In this document: positions 54,773-64,000 of the stretch, in pieces
Layout: every line of letters begins with the position of its first letter
How positions within the stretch are numbered: the first letter of the stretch is position 1
Origin: Mycolicibacterium mucogenicum DSM 44124
GTDB lineage: Bacteria > Actinomycetota > Actinomycetes > Mycobacteriales > Mycobacteriaceae
Length of the DNA stretch: 64,000 nt
Direction of reading: 5' to 3'
NCBI RefSeq assembly: GCF_005670685.2
Contig: NZ_CP062008.1
Span: 2,418,001-2,482,000 of the forward strand
Notes under the pieces: generated by a model
What the model was told of the DNA's origin: nothing
The model's input: the letters and a program-made list of their open reading frames with translations, nothing else
The model's database searches: none
Position numbers and translations under genes: made by a program

Positions 54773-56362
54773 GTGATTTCGACAGCGACCCCGGACGTGG
54801 AAGCTGACGCCACGGAGTCCGCTACGGGTTCCGGCGCGGGACGCACCTACCAGGTCCGCACCTACGGGTGTCAGATGAACGTCCACGATTCCGAGCGGCT
54901 CGCCGGTCTGCTCGAAGACGCCGGCTACCGGCGTGCCGAGGACGGCGACGACGCCGACGTCGTGGTCTTCAACACCTGCGCGGTGCGCGAGAACGCCGAC
55001 AACAAGCTCTACGGCAACATCAGCCACCTGGCGCCGCGTAAGCAGACCGACCCGAACATGCAGATCGCCGTCGGCGGCTGCCTGGCGCAGAAGGACCGCG
55101 ACACGGTGCTGAGCAAGGCGCCGTGGGTCGACGTGGTGTTCGGCACGCACAACATCGGCTCGCTGCCGGTGCTGCTGGAACGCGCCCGCCACAACCGCGA
55201 AGCCCAGGTCGAGATCGTCGAGGCCCTGCAGGAATTCCCCTCGGCACTGCCGGCCACGCGTGAATCCTCTTACGCTGCTTGGGTTTCCATCTCGGTGGGC
55301 TGCAACAACACCTGCACGTTCTGCATCGTGCCGTCGCTGCGCGGCAAGGAGGTCGACCGGCGTCCGGGCGACATCCTGGCCGAGGTGCAATCCCTCGTGG
55401 ATCAGGGCGTCCTGGAGATCACGCTGCTGGGCCAGAACGTCAACGCGTACGGCGTCTCGTTCTCGCAGGACGAACGACTCCGCGAAAATCCGGACGCCTG
55501 GACCGACATCGAGCGCGATCGTGGCGCGTTCGCCAAACTGCTGCGCGCCTGCGGCGACATCGAGGGCCTCGAGCGGGTCCGGTTCACCTCGCCGCACCCC
55601 GCCGAGTTCACCGACGACGTCATCGAAGCCATGGCGGCCACCCCGAACGTCTGCCCGACGCTGCACATGCCGCTGCAGTCGGGATCGGACCGCATCCTCA
55701 AGGAGATGCGCCGCTCCTACCGGGCCGAGAAGTATCTCGGCATCATCGAGCGGGTGCGCGCCGCGATCCCGCACGCGGCCATCACCACCGACATCATCGT
55801 CGGGTTCCCGGGGGAGACCGAAGAGGACTTCCAGGCCACGCTCGACGTCGTCGAGCGCGCCCGGTTCTCCAGCGCCTTCACCTTCCAGTACTCCAAGCGG
55901 CCCGGCACCCCGGCCGCCGAGCTGCCCGACCAACTCCCCAAAGAGGTTGTCTCCGAACGCTATATGCGGCTCATCGAGTTGCAGGAGCGCATCTCCTGGG
56001 AGGAGAACCTGGCGCAGGTCGGCCGCGAGGTCGAGCTGCTGGTGGCCACCGGCGAAGGCCGCAAGGATTCGGCCACCGAGAGAATGTCGGGCCGGGCGCG
56101 CGACGGCCGCCTGGTGCACTTCACCCCGGGCTTCGGCGACAATCGGGCTGCCGACATTCGCCCCGGCGACATCGTCACCACGACCGTCACCGGTGCCGCG
56201 CCGCACCACCTGATCGCCGACGCGCCGATCATCAGCCACCGCCGCACCCGCGCGGGCGACGCGCACGCCGCGGGCCGCAAACCCACCACCGGCGTCGGGC
56301 TGGGCATGCCGCAGATCGGCGCGCCCCCCGTCACGCCCGTAGAGCAGGGATGTTCACGATGA
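54773..56362 (+). CDS. miaB: tRNA-2-methylthio-N6-dimethylallyladenosine synthase MiaB
   Basis: A 529-residue radical-SAM methylthiotransferase acting on i6A37 of tRNA, the product of MiaA. The N-terminal UPF0004 domain is [18 protein letters not shown] with two further cluster Cys ([16 protein letters not shown]). The radical SAM triad is C177-x3-C181-x2-C184 (CNNTCTFC), and a TRAM domain ends the conserved part. GTG 54773 fits the promoter; an open frame reaching back to 54239 is antisense to the ATPase and not conserved. Overlaps the next gene by ATGA. Confidence 0.97.
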   Translation: MISTATPDVEADATESATGSGAGRTYQVRTYGCQMNVHDSERLAGLLEDAGYRRAEDGDDADVVVFNTCAVRENADNKLYGNISHLAPRKQTDPNMQIAVGGCLAQKDRDTVLSKAPWVDVVFGTHNIGSLPVLLERARHNREAQVEIVEALQEFPSALPATRESSYAAWVSISVGCNNTCTFCIVPSLRGKEVDRRPGDILAEVQSLVDQGVLEITLLGQNVNAYGVSFSQDERLRENPDAWTDIERDRGAFAKLLRACGDIEGLERVRFTSPHPAEFTDDVIEAMAATPNVCPTLHMPLQSGSDRILKEMRRSYRAEKYLGIIERVRAAIPHAAITTDIIVGFPGETEEDFQATLDVVERARFSSAFTFQYSKRPGTPAAELPDQLPKEVVSERYMRLIELQERISWEENLAQVGREVELLVATGEGRKDSATERMSGRARDGRLVHFTPGFGDNRAADIRPGDIVTTTVTGAAPHHLIADAPIISHRRTRAGDAHAAGRKPTTGVGLGMPQIGAPPVTPVEQGCSR

Positions 56363-56958
56363 ACGACACCAAGCCCGAACAGCCGACCGGCGGCTCGAAC
56401 GGCGAATTCGAGGAATTCAAAGGCGACATCGACGCCGCCGAACAGCGCATCGCCCGGGAGATCGATCCGGGCGGGCGCGCCATGGTCGTGGCGATCTGCG
56501 TCTTCGTGATCCTGCTGTCGTTCGTGCTGCCGCACACCGGCGGCGTCAAGGGCTTCGACGTCTTGCTGGGCGATCAGGTCGCCCTCGACGCGAAGATCCT
56601 GCTGCCGTCGCGCGTGTTCGTCTGGCTGATCCTGGTGTTCAGCGTCGGCTTCTCGATGCTGGCGCTGCTGACCCGCCGCTGGGGCCTGGCCTGGATCGCG
56701 CTGGCCGGCTCCGCCGTGTCGTGCTTCCTCGGCATGCTCGCCATCTGGTCGCGCAACACCGTCGTCAAGCCGTACCCGGGACCCGGATTCGGGCTCTACC
56801 TGGCGTGGATCGCCGTCATCCTGCTGACGTTCCACTGGGCCCGCGTGGTGTGGTCACGCACCGCGGTGCAGCTGGCCGCCGAGGCGCAGCGCCGCGAGTC
56901 CACCGCCGAGCAGCAGAAACGCGGGCTGCTCGACGGCCCGGACTCACCTACTTCTTGA
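56359..56958 (+). CDS. Four-helix membrane protein (Rv2732c-like)
   Basis: A 199-residue protein with an acidic N-terminus ([25 protein letters not shown]) and about four membrane segments (roughly 45-62, 88-106, 113-130, 145-160), then a charged tail. It corresponds to Rv2732c by position after miaB. ATG 56359 overlaps the miaB stop; ATG 56350 is an alternative inside miaB. Translation is probably coupled to miaB. Function unknown. It converges on the DUF349 gene with an 11-bp overlap. Confidence 0.87.
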   Translation: MNDTKPEQPTGGSNGEFEEFKGDIDAAEQRIAREIDPGGRAMVVAICVFVILLSFVLPHTGGVKGFDVLLGDQVALDAKILLPSRVFVWLILVFSVGFSMLALLTRRWGLAWIALAGSAVSCFLGMLAIWSRNTVVKPYPGPGFGLYLAWIAVILLTFHWARVVWSRTAVQLAAEAQRRESTAEQQKRGLLDGPDSPTS

Positions 56959-58276
56959 TCGCGGCGTCCGCCGCCGAAGCCCACTCACGCCACTGTGCCG
57001 CACTGGCCCGCGCCTTCTCGGCATCCTTTGTCTTGCCGGCGGCCTCGGCCTTCTCGGCCTGACGCTCGAACTGCTCGGCGCGCTCGCGGAACTGGTCGGC
57101 CCGGGCCTGCGCCTCCGGGTCGCTCCAGCCGCTCTGCGCGGCGTCGCGGATCTTCTTCTCGACGGCCCGCAGCCGGCGCTCCAACTCCGCGGTGCGGTCG
57201 CGCGAGGCCTTGCCGATGGCGTCCCACTTGTCGCCGATGGCCCGGAATGACGCGCGTGCGGCGTCGACATCGCTGATGTCGATCTTCTCGGCCTCGGCCA
57301 GCAGCTCGGCCTTGGCGTCGGCGTTGGCGTTGAACTCGGCGTCCTTCTCGGCGTTGACCGCGTTGCGGGCGCTGAAGAACGTGTCCTGGGCGGCCTTGAA
57401 CCGCTTCCACAGGGCATCGTCGACGTCCTTGGCGGCGCGGCCCGCGGCCTTCCACTGCGTCAGCAGATCGCGGAACGTCGCGGAGGTGGCGCCCCAGTCC
57501 GTGGAGCTGGACAGCGCTTCGGCGCGTTCACACAGCGCCTCCTTGGCCTGTCGCACGCCGACGCGCTCGCGATCGAGCTCGGCGAAGTGCGAGCCCCGGC
57601 GTCGGTTGAACGCCTCGCGGGCCGCCGAGTAGCGCTTCCACAACGCGTCGTCGACCTTGCGGTCCAGGCCGGTGATGGTCCGCCACTCGTCGAGGATCGC
57701 GCGCAGCCGGTCGCCGCTGGCCTTCCACTGCGTCGAGTTGGCGCCGATCTCCTCGGCCTCGGCGGCCAGGGCTTCCTTGCGGGCGGTCTGGGCGGCCCGG
57801 TGCTCGTCGCGCTTGGCCCGCTCCTCCTGCGCGCTGGCGCCGGCCTGTTCGACGATCGTGGTCAGCCGGGCGGTCAGGGCATCGACATCGCCCAGTACCG
57901 AGGCCTCCGGCAGCGATTCCAGCAGCGTCGCGGCGGCCGACTTGATCTTGCGGGCGTCGCCACTGCCGCTGCCGAGCCGGTGCTCCAGCAGCGCCACCTC
58001 GGTGCTCAGATCGTCGTAGCGGCGGCCGAAGTGGGCGTACGCGGCCTCGGCGTCGCCCGCCTGCCACGACGCGATCTTGCGCTCGCCGTCGGCGGTGATC
58101 AGCCACACCGTGCCGTCGTCGTCGACGCGGCCGAAGCGGTGCGGATCGCACGTCGGCGGGGCGGCCACCGGTGGGGCCGGAGGATGGTGCGCGATGGCGC
58201 TCGGTTTGGGACCGGGGCGCGGCGGACCGGGCCGAGGAGTCGGTTTCGGGGTGTTGCCGGGTTCGGTGGTGGTCAT
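56948..58276 (-). CDS. DUF349 repeat protein (Rv2731-like)
   Basis: A 442-residue, largely alpha-helical protein. After a Pro-rich N-terminus (residues 1-45) it has helical DUF349-type repeats, seen as [18 protein letters not shown]...[19 protein letters not shown], a second [27 protein letters not shown] and a third, weaker [17 protein letters not shown] unit, followed by coiled coil. It corresponds to Rv2731. The role is unknown; charged coiled-coil proteins of this kind are often linked to cell-envelope or stress tasks. Confidence 0.88.
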   Translation of the reverse strand: MTTTEPGNTPKPTPRPGPPRPGPKPSAIAHHPPAPPVAAPPTCDPHRFGRVDDDGTVWLITADGERKIASWQAGDAEAAYAHFGRRYDDLSTEVALLEHRLGSGSGDARKIKSAAATLLESLPEASVLGDVDALTARLTTIVEQAGASAQEERAKRDEHRAAQTARKEALAAEAEEIGANSTQWKASGDRLRAILDEWRTITGLDRKVDDALWKRYSAAREAFNRRRGSHFAELDRERVGVRQAKEALCERAEALSSSTDWGATSATFRDLLTQWKAAGRAAKDVDDALWKRFKAAQDTFFSARNAVNAEKDAEFNANADAKAELLAEAEKIDISDVDAARASFRAIGDKWDAIGKASRDRTAELERRLRAVEKKIRDAAQSGWSDPEAQARADQFRERAEQFERQAEKAEAAGKTKDAEKARASAAQWREWASAADAAIKK

Positions 58277-58416
58277 CTCGTGCTCCTCATGCCCGCGCGT
58301 GGGTGACCCACGCTTCTGCCGCGCGACGCGGCGCCGTCATCTGGTACTCGCACGCTATTCAAACAGGTCGACCCGCCGTCTGCGCAGGCGTTTGCCGGAC
58401 TCGTTAGCGTGGACGC

Positions 58417-59112
58417 GTGCGTAGCGCCGGCCTGACACATATCGCCATCGTCCCGTCGGCCCCCATTCTGGTGCCTGAACTGGCGTCCGGCGCGGCGGCC
58501 GAACTGGCCGACCTGACGGCCGCGGTGCGGTGCGCGGCACAGGACCTCCCGGCGCGTTGGGTGGCGATCGGCGTCGGTCCGGACGACGACCGGGTGTCCT
58601 CCGACGCGGTCGGCACCTTCGCCGGTTACGGCGCCGACGTCCGGGTCACCTTCACGCCGGACTCGTCCGGTGAGGTACGACCACTGCCGTTGTGCGCGCT
58701 GATCGCCGGCTGGGTGCGGGGGAATGTGACCGCGGGAGCGACGGTCGACGTGCGGGTTTTCGCCGACGACCTGGCTCCGGACATCGCGCTGGAGCGCGGT
58801 CGTGCCTTGCGCGCCGAGCTGGAATCGGCCGCTGACCCCGTCGGCGTGCTCGTGGTTGCCGACGGCGCGAACACCCTGACCGCCGCGGCGCCCGGCGGCT
58901 TCGATCCGGATTCGGTTGCGCGACAAGCACAGTGGGACGAGGCGCTGGGCACCGGCGACGTCGCCACGATCGCCGGCCTGTCCGGCGCACTCGGCCGCGT
59001 CGCCTACCAGGTGCTGGCCGGGCTGGCCGGACCGGACCCGAAAGCGACCGAGCTGTACCGCGGCGCGCCCTACGGCGTCGGCTACTTCGTCGGCACTTGG
59101 ACCCCGCAGTGA
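58417..59112 (+). CDS. Conserved Ala-rich protein (Rv2728c-like)
   Basis: A 231-residue protein upstream of miaA, in the place of Rv2728c. The N-terminus [16 protein letters not shown] and the strand-rich pattern recall the LigB/extradiol-dioxygenase-like fold, but no complete metal site can be assigned. GTG 58417 is 6 nt after a TAGCGT hexamer (58405-58410), suggesting a leaderless transcript. Its TGA overlaps the miaA GTG (GTGA), so both are co-translated. Confidence 0.85.
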   Translation: MRSAGLTHIAIVPSAPILVPELASGAAAELADLTAAVRCAAQDLPARWVAIGVGPDDDRVSSDAVGTFAGYGADVRVTFTPDSSGEVRPLPLCALIAGWVRGNVTAGATVDVRVFADDLAPDIALERGRALRAELESAADPVGVLVVADGANTLTAAAPGGFDPDSVARQAQWDEALGTGDVATIAGLSGALGRVAYQVLAGLAGPDPKATELYRGAPYGVGYFVGTWTPQ

Positions 59113-60032
59113 GGCCCATCGCGGTTGTCGGCCCCACCGGAAGCGGCAAGTCGGCCCTGGGACTCGACCTCGCCGAACAGCTGGGTGGCGAGATCGTGAA
59201 CGCCGACGCCATGCAGCTCTACCGCGGCATGGACATCGGCACCGCCAAGCTGACGGTGCCCGAGCGGCGCGGCATCGTCCACCATCAGCTCGACGTCCTC
59301 GAGGTCACCGACAACGCGACCGTCGCGAAGTACCAGGCGGCCGCCGCGGCCGACATCGAGGACATCGTTGCGCGCGGCGCCGTGCCGGTGATCGTCGGCG
59401 GATCGATGATGTACATCCAGGCACTGCTCGACGAATGGTCGTTCCCGGCGACCGATCCCGCGGTGCGGGCCCGGTGGGAGGACCGGCTGGCCGAGGTCGG
59501 GGTCACGGCCCTGCACGGCGAGCTGGCGCGCGTCGATCCCGAGGCCGCCGCGTCGATCCTGAACACCGACGGTCGGCGCATCGTGCGGGCGCTGGAGGTC
59601 GTCGAACTCACCGGCCGGCCGTTCGCGGCCTCGGCGCCACAGATCGGGGCCCCGCGCTGGGACACCCTCATCGTCGGATTGGATTGGGACACAGAGGTTC
59701 TCGATGACCGGCTGCAGCGGCGGACCGACCTGATGTTCGCCTCCGGGCTGGTCGACGAGGTCGTCGCCCTGCGCGCCCGCGGCCTGCGCGACGGGGTGAC
59801 GGCGGCCCGGGCCCTGGGCTACGCGCAGGTGCTGACGGCGCTGGACGCCGGCGGCGACGCGGCCGCCCTGGCCGAGGCGCAGGAACGCACATTCATCGGC
59901 ACCCGGCGCTACGTACGGCGGCAGCGGTCCTGGTTCCGCCGCGATCACCGGATCGTCTGGCTTCCGGGGGACGCCTCGGACAGCGGGGCCAATGCGGCCG
60001 AGACCATCCGTCGGTGGCGCCACGTATCCTGA
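59109..60032 (+). CDS. miaA: tRNA dimethylallyltransferase MiaA
   Basis: A 307-residue enzyme that prenylates A37 of tRNAs reading UNN codons, giving i6A that MiaB then thiomethylates. P-loop GPTGSGKS is at residues 8-15; [29 protein letters not shown] and the C-terminal [14 protein letters not shown] are family signatures. GTG 59109 overlaps the upstream stop; a longer opening at 58932 is an out-of-frame reading of the previous gene. dapF begins 4 bp after its stop. Confidence 0.97.
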   Translation: MRPIAVVGPTGSGKSALGLDLAEQLGGEIVNADAMQLYRGMDIGTAKLTVPERRGIVHHQLDVLEVTDNATVAKYQAAAAADIEDIVARGAVPVIVGGSMMYIQALLDEWSFPATDPAVRARWEDRLAEVGVTALHGELARVDPEAAASILNTDGRRIVRALEVVELTGRPFAASAPQIGAPRWDTLIVGLDWDTEVLDDRLQRRTDLMFASGLVDEVVALRARGLRDGVTAARALGYAQVLTALDAGGDAAALAEAQERTFIGTRRYVRRQRSWFRRDHRIVWLPGDASDSGANAAETIRRWRHVS

Positions 60033-60036
60033 AGCT

Positions 60037-60927
60037 GTGCGGTTTTCGAAAGGGCACGGCACCCAGAACGACTTCGTGGTGCTGCCCGACGTCGACGCCG
60101 AACTGAAGCTGACCCACTCGGTCATCGCCGCGCTGTGCGACCGGCGCCGCGGACTGGGGGCCGACGGCCTGCTGCGGGTCACCAAGGCGGGGGCCGCGCA
60201 GGAAGCCGGCGTGTTCGACCGGCTTCCCGACGGCGTCGCCGCCGACGACTGGTACATGGACTACCGCAACGCCGACGGCTCCATCGCCCAGATGTGCGGC
60301 AACGGCGTCCGCGTCTTCGCGCACTACCTGCGCGCCTCCGGGCTCGAACACCGCGACGAATTCGTCGTCGGCTCCCTGGCCGGGCCGCGTCCGGTGGTCC
60401 TGCACGGCGCCGACGCCGTCAACGCCGAGGTCACCGTCGAGATGGGCAAGGCCCGTTCGTTCGGGCACGGCAAGGCGGTCATCGCCGGCCGCACCTTCGA
60501 GGGCCTGGCAGTCGACGTCGGCAATCCGCACCTGGCCTGCGTCGATCCGTCGCTGAACATGGCCGGGCTCACCGCACTGGACGTCGCGGCGCCGGTGTCC
60601 TTCGACGCCGACCAGTTCCCCGAGGGCGTCAACGTCGAGGTGCTGACCGCGCCCGCCAACGGGGTGGTGGCCATGCGGGTGCACGAGCGCGGGGTGGGCG
60701 AAACCCGCTCCTGCGGAACCGGAACCGTCGCTGCCACGTTGGCAGCACTGAACCACACCGGCGCGGACACCGGCACCATGCGGGTGGTGATCCCCGGCGG
60801 TGAGGTCAACGTGACCATCACCGCGGACACCAGCTTCCTGCGCGGGCCGTCGGTGCTGCTGGCGCACGGTGAACTGGCCGCCGAATGGTGGCACGAGAAC
60901 GAAGGAAATTCAGATGCGGCCCGCTGA
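60037..60927 (+). CDS. dapF: Diaminopimelate epimerase
   Basis: A 296-residue cofactor-independent racemase converting LL- to meso-diaminopimelate. The two catalytic cysteines are Cys87 (MCGNGVRVF) and Cys226 ([12 protein letters not shown]), at the same positions as in M. tuberculosis. GTG 60037 gives [17 protein letters not shown] at the N-terminus. It lies 4 bp after miaA, so one operon. Third enzyme of the diaminopimelate pathway in this window, besides DapA and DapB. Confidence 0.98.
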   Translation: MRFSKGHGTQNDFVVLPDVDAELKLTHSVIAALCDRRRGLGADGLLRVTKAGAAQEAGVFDRLPDGVAADDWYMDYRNADGSIAQMCGNGVRVFAHYLRASGLEHRDEFVVGSLAGPRPVVLHGADAVNAEVTVEMGKARSFGHGKAVIAGRTFEGLAVDVGNPHLACVDPSLNMAGLTALDVAAPVSFDADQFPEGVNVEVLTAPANGVVAMRVHERGVGETRSCGTGTVAATLAALNHTGADTGTMRVVIPGGEVNVTITADTSFLRGPSVLLAHGELAAEWWHENEGNSDAAR

Positions 60928-60954
60928 CATTGCGGGCACCATCGATAACTACCT

Positions 60955-62355
60955 ATGACCTATCCCGAAACACCCAGCGTCGGTGAACTAGCCCTCGAAG
61001 ACCGTGCGGCACTGCGCCGCGTTGCCGGTCTGTCGACCGAACTGGCCGACATCTCCGAAGTCGAATACCGCCAGCTGCGCCTCGAACGCGTGGTGCTGGT
61101 CGGCGTGTGGACCGACGGCACGTCGGCCGACGCCGACAACAGCCTGGCCGAACTCGCCGCCCTCGCCGAGACCGCCGGCTCCGAGGTCCTCGAAGGCCTC
61201 ATCCAGCGCCGCGACAAACCCGACGCCTCGACCTACATCGGCTCCGGCAAGGCCCAGGAGCTGCGGGAGATCGTGCTCGCCACCGGCGCCGACACCGTCA
61301 TCTGCGACGGTGAACTGAGCCCCGCGCAGCTGAACTCGCTGGAAAAGGTGGTGAAGGTCAAGGTCATCGACCGCACGGCGCTGATCCTCGACATCTTCGC
61401 CCAGCACGCCACCAGCCGCGAGGGCAAGGCCCAGGTGTCGCTGGCCCAGATGGAGTACATGCTGCCGCGACTGCGCGGCTGGGGTGAGTCCATGTCCCGG
61501 CAGGCCGGTGGTCGTGCCGGTGGTGCCGGTGGCGGTGTGGGTACGCGTGGTCCCGGTGAAACCAAGATCGAGACCGACCGGCGACGCATCCGCGAGCGGA
61601 TGTCGAAGCTGCGCCGCGAGATCAAGGACATGAAGAAGATCCGCGACACCCAGCGGCACAGCCGCCGGGCCAGTGACACCCCGTCCGTCGCCATCGTCGG
61701 CTACACCAACGCCGGCAAGTCCAGCTTGCTCAACGCCCTCACCGGCGCCGGCGTCCTGGTGCAGAACGCGCTGTTCGCCACCCTCGAACCCACCACACGC
61801 CGTGGCCAGTTGGACGACGGCCGGCCCTTCACGCTGACCGACACCGTCGGATTCGTCCGGCACCTGCCGACCCAGCTGGTCGAGGCGTTCCGGTCGACGC
61901 TGGAGGAGGTCGTCGACGCCGACCTGCTCGTCCACGTCGTCGACGGCTCCGATGCCGATCCGCTGGCGCAGATCAACGCGGTGCGCAAGGTCGTCGGGGA
62001 AGTCGTCGCCGAGTACGACATCGCCGCTCCACGAGAGTTGTTGGTGGTCAACAAGATCGACGCCGCCGGCGACCTGGCGCTGGCCCACCTGCGGCGCGCG
62101 TTGCCGGACGCCGTGTTCGTGTCAGCGCACACCGGTGAGGGGCTGGACCGGCTGCGGCTGCGCATGTGCGAGCTGGTCGAGCCGACCGACGCCGCCGTCG
62201 ACGTGACCATTCCCTACGAGCGGGGCGACCTCGTGGCCCGCGTGCACGCCGAAGGACGGGTCGAGGCCACCGAGCACACCGCTGACGGCACCCGGATCAA
62301 GGGCTGGGTGCCGATGGCGCTGGCCGCCAGCCTCGGCGAGTTCGTCACCGCCTAG
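60955..62355 (+). CDS. hflX: Ribosome-associated GTPase HflX
   Basis: A 466-residue GTPase that splits stalled or hibernating 70S ribosomes. The N-terminal HflX domain includes RRDKPDASTYIGSGKAQEL and a Gly-rich linker (GGRAGGAGGGVGTRGPGETKIETDRRRI). The G domain has G1 GYTNAGKS, G3 DTVGF and G4 NKID. In M. tuberculosis the orthologue is Rv2725c; mycobacterial HflX affects macrolide tolerance through 50S binding. ATG 60955 is 27 bp after dapF, continuing the miaA-dapF-hflX operon. Confidence 0.97.
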   Translation: MTYPETPSVGELALEDRAALRRVAGLSTELADISEVEYRQLRLERVVLVGVWTDGTSADADNSLAELAALAETAGSEVLEGLIQRRDKPDASTYIGSGKAQELREIVLATGADTVICDGELSPAQLNSLEKVVKVKVIDRTALILDIFAQHATSREGKAQVSLAQMEYMLPRLRGWGESMSRQAGGRAGGAGGGVGTRGPGETKIETDRRRIRERMSKLRREIKDMKKIRDTQRHSRRASDTPSVAIVGYTNAGKSSLLNALTGAGVLVQNALFATLEPTTRRGQLDDGRPFTLTDTVGFVRHLPTQLVEAFRSTLEEVVDADLLVHVVDGSDADPLAQINAVRKVVGEVVAEYDIAAPRELLVVNKIDAAGDLALAHLRRALPDAVFVSAHTGEGLDRLRLRMCELVEPTDAAVDVTIPYERGDLVARVHAEGRVEATEHTADGTRIKGWVPMALAASLGEFVTA

Positions 62356-62356
62356 T

Positions 62357-63958
62357 TCAGGCGGCAGCCTTGGCCGGCTTGTCGGCCTTCTCGGCAGCCG
62401 GCTTCACGGCCTTGGGGGTCTTGACCTTCTTGTCCTTCTTCGGCTTCTTGGTCTTGTCGCCGGCCTTCTCGCCGCCCTTGTCGGTGGCAGAGGTCTGACC
62501 GTCCTTCGCCGGGCCCTGATCGGAGGTCGGATCGGTGCCGGGCTTCGGGTCCTGCTTCGGGCCGGTCGTGTCGGTGGTCTTGGGGTCGGTCACCTTGGTA
62601 TCGGGTGTCTTCGTATCCGGGGTCTTCGTATCCGAGGTCTTGGTGTCGGTGGCCTTGGTGTCGGTGTCCTTGGGATCCGAGGTCGTCGACAGCTTCGGGG
62701 CGGTGGCGGGCGCGAGCTTGGTGTCACCGGTCGGCGTGGCGGACACCGCGGTCGGCGTGCTCGACGTGTTGCGGGCCGCCACCGTCGTCGGCGTCGGGGC
62801 CGGAGTGGTCGCGGCGATCGGAAGCTGCACCTTGCCGCCGGTGATGTCGCTGATCGCGGCCTTGACGCCCTGGCCGGCCGCGTTGATCAGGTCCACGGTC
62901 AGCGTGATGGGGTTGAGCAGCGGGATCAGCCGGAACGGCGCCGGGACGCCCGGGCTGAGGCTGCGGTCGTAGCCGGTGTCGATGAGCACGCGGAGCACGG
63001 GGGAGACCAGGTCGACGATCGGCTTGATGATGAAGCTGGTGTGGGTGAAGCCGCCGAATTCCAGGAACGGCCGGACGATCGGCAGGGTCTTGGTCGGGAT
63101 GGTGATGTAGGTGGTGTCGCCGTACACGGTTTGATTCTTCGGATCGGTGAGCGCGGCGTTCAGTTCCGGAGCCGTGTATTCGAGGTCGGGGATTTCGCCG
63201 ACGTCGCTGTTGGCGTTCGGCGCCAGGTAGGTGCCGTGGACGTACCAGAAACCGGCGATGGCGTTGAGGTCGGCGAGCAGGTTGATCGGGTACAGCGGGA
63301 AGTCGGCGACGCCGTCGTACTCGAACGCGATGTCGGTGGTCTTGATACCGGTGTTGGTGGGTGCCGGCAGGCCGAAGGTGACGTCCCAGATCGGCACCGT
63401 GCCGAGGAGCGCCAGCCGTTCGAACAGGCCGCCGTTGGGCCGGTTGGTGTTGCCGATCATGACGAACGCCAGTGCGTCCTTCTGTGCCTGGGTCAGGCCG
63501 CCGAGTGTGGACTTCTCCCGGCTGACGATGTTGCCGCCCTGGGAGTAGCCGAAGATGATGACGGGATTCTGGGGCGTCGCTGTCGGCAGGGCCAGCTGTA
63601 GCGCCGTATCCAGCGCTTGGATGCCCTGGCCCGTCGAGTCGTTCCACTTGGCGCCGGACAGTCCACCCCAGCCGGGCAGGGGGATCGGCCAGAACTGGGC
63701 GGGATAGTTGATGCCTTTCAGCGTGCAGGTCGGCTGAGTGCACAACGGGTTGAACGGTGCGATGTAGTAGTTGTCGGCGTTCTCGCGGTAACCGGCCACG
63801 ATGTTGGCATTCGGCGTGCCGGTGCCCGGGACGATCAAGGCGGTCGCGGCGAGGGTGAACGCGGCGGTCACCATGGAAACCACGCCCAGCAGAACGGTGC
63901 TCAGCACCGTCAGCATCACGGCTGCGGCTGCGGGGATGGTGCGTCCGAATGTGCGCAT
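62357..63958 (-). CDS. Secreted PE-PPE-domain esterase with Lys-rich repeat tail
   Basis: A 533-residue exported protein. Residues 10-45 form a signal or anchor helix (AAAAVMLTVLSTVLLGVVSMVTAAFTLAATAL). A PE-PPE domain (alpha/beta hydrolase fold) follows: VPGTGTPNANIVAGY, then FGYSQGGNIVSRE with the nucleophile Ser. No PE or PPE leader is attached. The tail has tandem DTK-type pentapeptides and a Lys-rich end (KTKKPKKDKKVKTPKAVKPAAEKADKPAKAAA region). Family members are esterases on cell-envelope lipids. ATG 63958; it converges on hflX with 1 bp between the stops. Confidence 0.9.
   Translation of the reverse strand: MRTFGRTIPAAAAVMLTVLSTVLLGVVSMVTAAFTLAATALIVPGTGTPNANIVAGYRENADNYYIAPFNPLCTQPTCTLKGINYPAQFWPIPLPGWGGLSGAKWNDSTGQGIQALDTALQLALPTATPQNPVIIFGYSQGGNIVSREKSTLGGLTQAQKDALAFVMIGNTNRPNGGLFERLALLGTVPIWDVTFGLPAPTNTGIKTTDIAFEYDGVADFPLYPINLLADLNAIAGFWYVHGTYLAPNANSDVGEIPDLEYTAPELNAALTDPKNQTVYGDTTYITIPTKTLPIVRPFLEFGGFTHTSFIIKPIVDLVSPVLRVLIDTGYDRSLSPGVPAPFRLIPLLNPITLTVDLINAAGQGVKAAISDITGGKVQLPIAATTPAPTPTTVAARNTSSTPTAVSATPTGDTKLAPATAPKLSTTSDPKDTDTKATDTKTSDTKTPDTKTPDTKVTDPKTTDTTGPKQDPKPGTDPTSDQGPAKDGQTSATDKGGEKAGDKTKKPKKDKKVKTPKAVKPAAEKADKPAKAAA
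62570..62671 (-). repeat. 15-bp tandem repeats encoding DTKxx units
   Basis: About seven imperfect 15-bp units (forward-strand form GTCTTGGTGTCGG or GTCTTCGTATCCG) encode DTKAT, DTKTS and DTKTP-like pentapeptides in the esterase tail. The repeats give a low-complexity, charged, probably unstructured linker. Confidence 0.8.
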
Positions 63959-64000
63959 CCCTCGCCCCCTTTCGACGTCGCCGACCCCGGTCATCGGCAC

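Noticed and set aside
55279..56358. Long frame upstream of the Rv2732c-like membrane protein
   Set aside because: It reads miaB in another frame. The ATGA overlap at 56359 and the membrane protein's conserved length support the short start.
59300..59320. TTGTCGGTG on the reverse strand inside miaA
   Set aside because: The -10 position reads GACGTC and no gene start follows on that strand.
62478..62500. RecA-NDp-like TTGTCGGTG in the esterase tail
   Set aside because: It lies inside coding repeats and the hexamer 8 bp downstream is CTGACC, with no TAnnnT match.

Overview
The window is GC-rich actinobacterial DNA from a Mycobacterium, most likely a rapid-growing Mycolicibacterium-type species. 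The main evidence is gene order. mntR/sirR, ribF, rpsO, gpsI, pepR, ald, aldR, dapB, thyA, dfrA, dapA, rnj, ftsK, argA, pgsA3, clgR, pspA, recA, recX, miaB, miaA, dapF and hflX follow the M. tuberculosis Rv2788 to Rv2725 interval. The proteins also match the M. tuberculosis ones residue by residue at active sites (ThyA Cys, DapA Lys171, DapF Cys87/Cys226, Ald Lys75/His96). Differences from M. tuberculosis are the absence of a recA intein, of lppU between rpsO and gpsI, of thyX before dapA, and of PE/PPE repeat genes. Several accessory blocks are inserted instead.

Layout. 1-1308: a truncated aldo/keto reductase divergent from its probable TetR regulator. 1313-9809: conserved core (mntR, ribF, rpsO, gpsI, pepR, ald/aldR) plus a DUF4334-type gene. 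9824-18071: a TetR/SDR pair with paired operators, a second SDR, dapB with two small downstream genes, an RNA-polymerase alpha-CTD-like miniprotein, a CitE-like lyase, a dienelactone hydrolase, and thyA-dfrA. 18109-28726: an accessory block holding a transglutaminase, an atypical second type II topoisomerase (TopoNM-like), a YcaQ-type DNA glycosylase with a DNA-damage-type promoter, an Lsr2 paralogue, and an amino-acid permease/peptidase pair with a FadR-type regulator. 28807-41597: dapA-rnj, tandem TetR genes, an EspR-like regulator overlapping an ABC1 kinase, a mycofactocin-type SDR, ftsK, argA and pgsA3. 41716-46227: the clgR-pspA-pspM envelope-stress operon behind a SigE-like promoter, then ephG, a glycosyltransferase and a DUF3046 gene. 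46353-48899: an SDR and recA-recX, with both an SOS box and a RecA-NDp promoter. 48896-54666: a repeat-tailed secreted protein, an SDR/TetR pair and a glutamate-type ABC importer whose binding protein and permease are fused. 54773-63958: miaB, a membrane protein, a DUF349 protein, miaA, dapF, hflX and a secreted PE-PPE-domain esterase.

Functional themes are lysine/diaminopimelate synthesis (dapA, dapB, dapF), RNA turnover and tRNA modification (gpsI, rnj, miaA, miaB), folate/thymidylate synthesis (thyA, dfrA), DNA repair and topology (recA, recX, ftsK, the second topoisomerase, the YcaQ-like glycosylase, the Lsr2 paralogue) and envelope stress (clgR, psp genes). At least six intergenic regions carry clean palindromes that pair naturally with an adjacent regulator gene. 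No tRNA, rRNA, CRISPR array or insertion sequence was seen.
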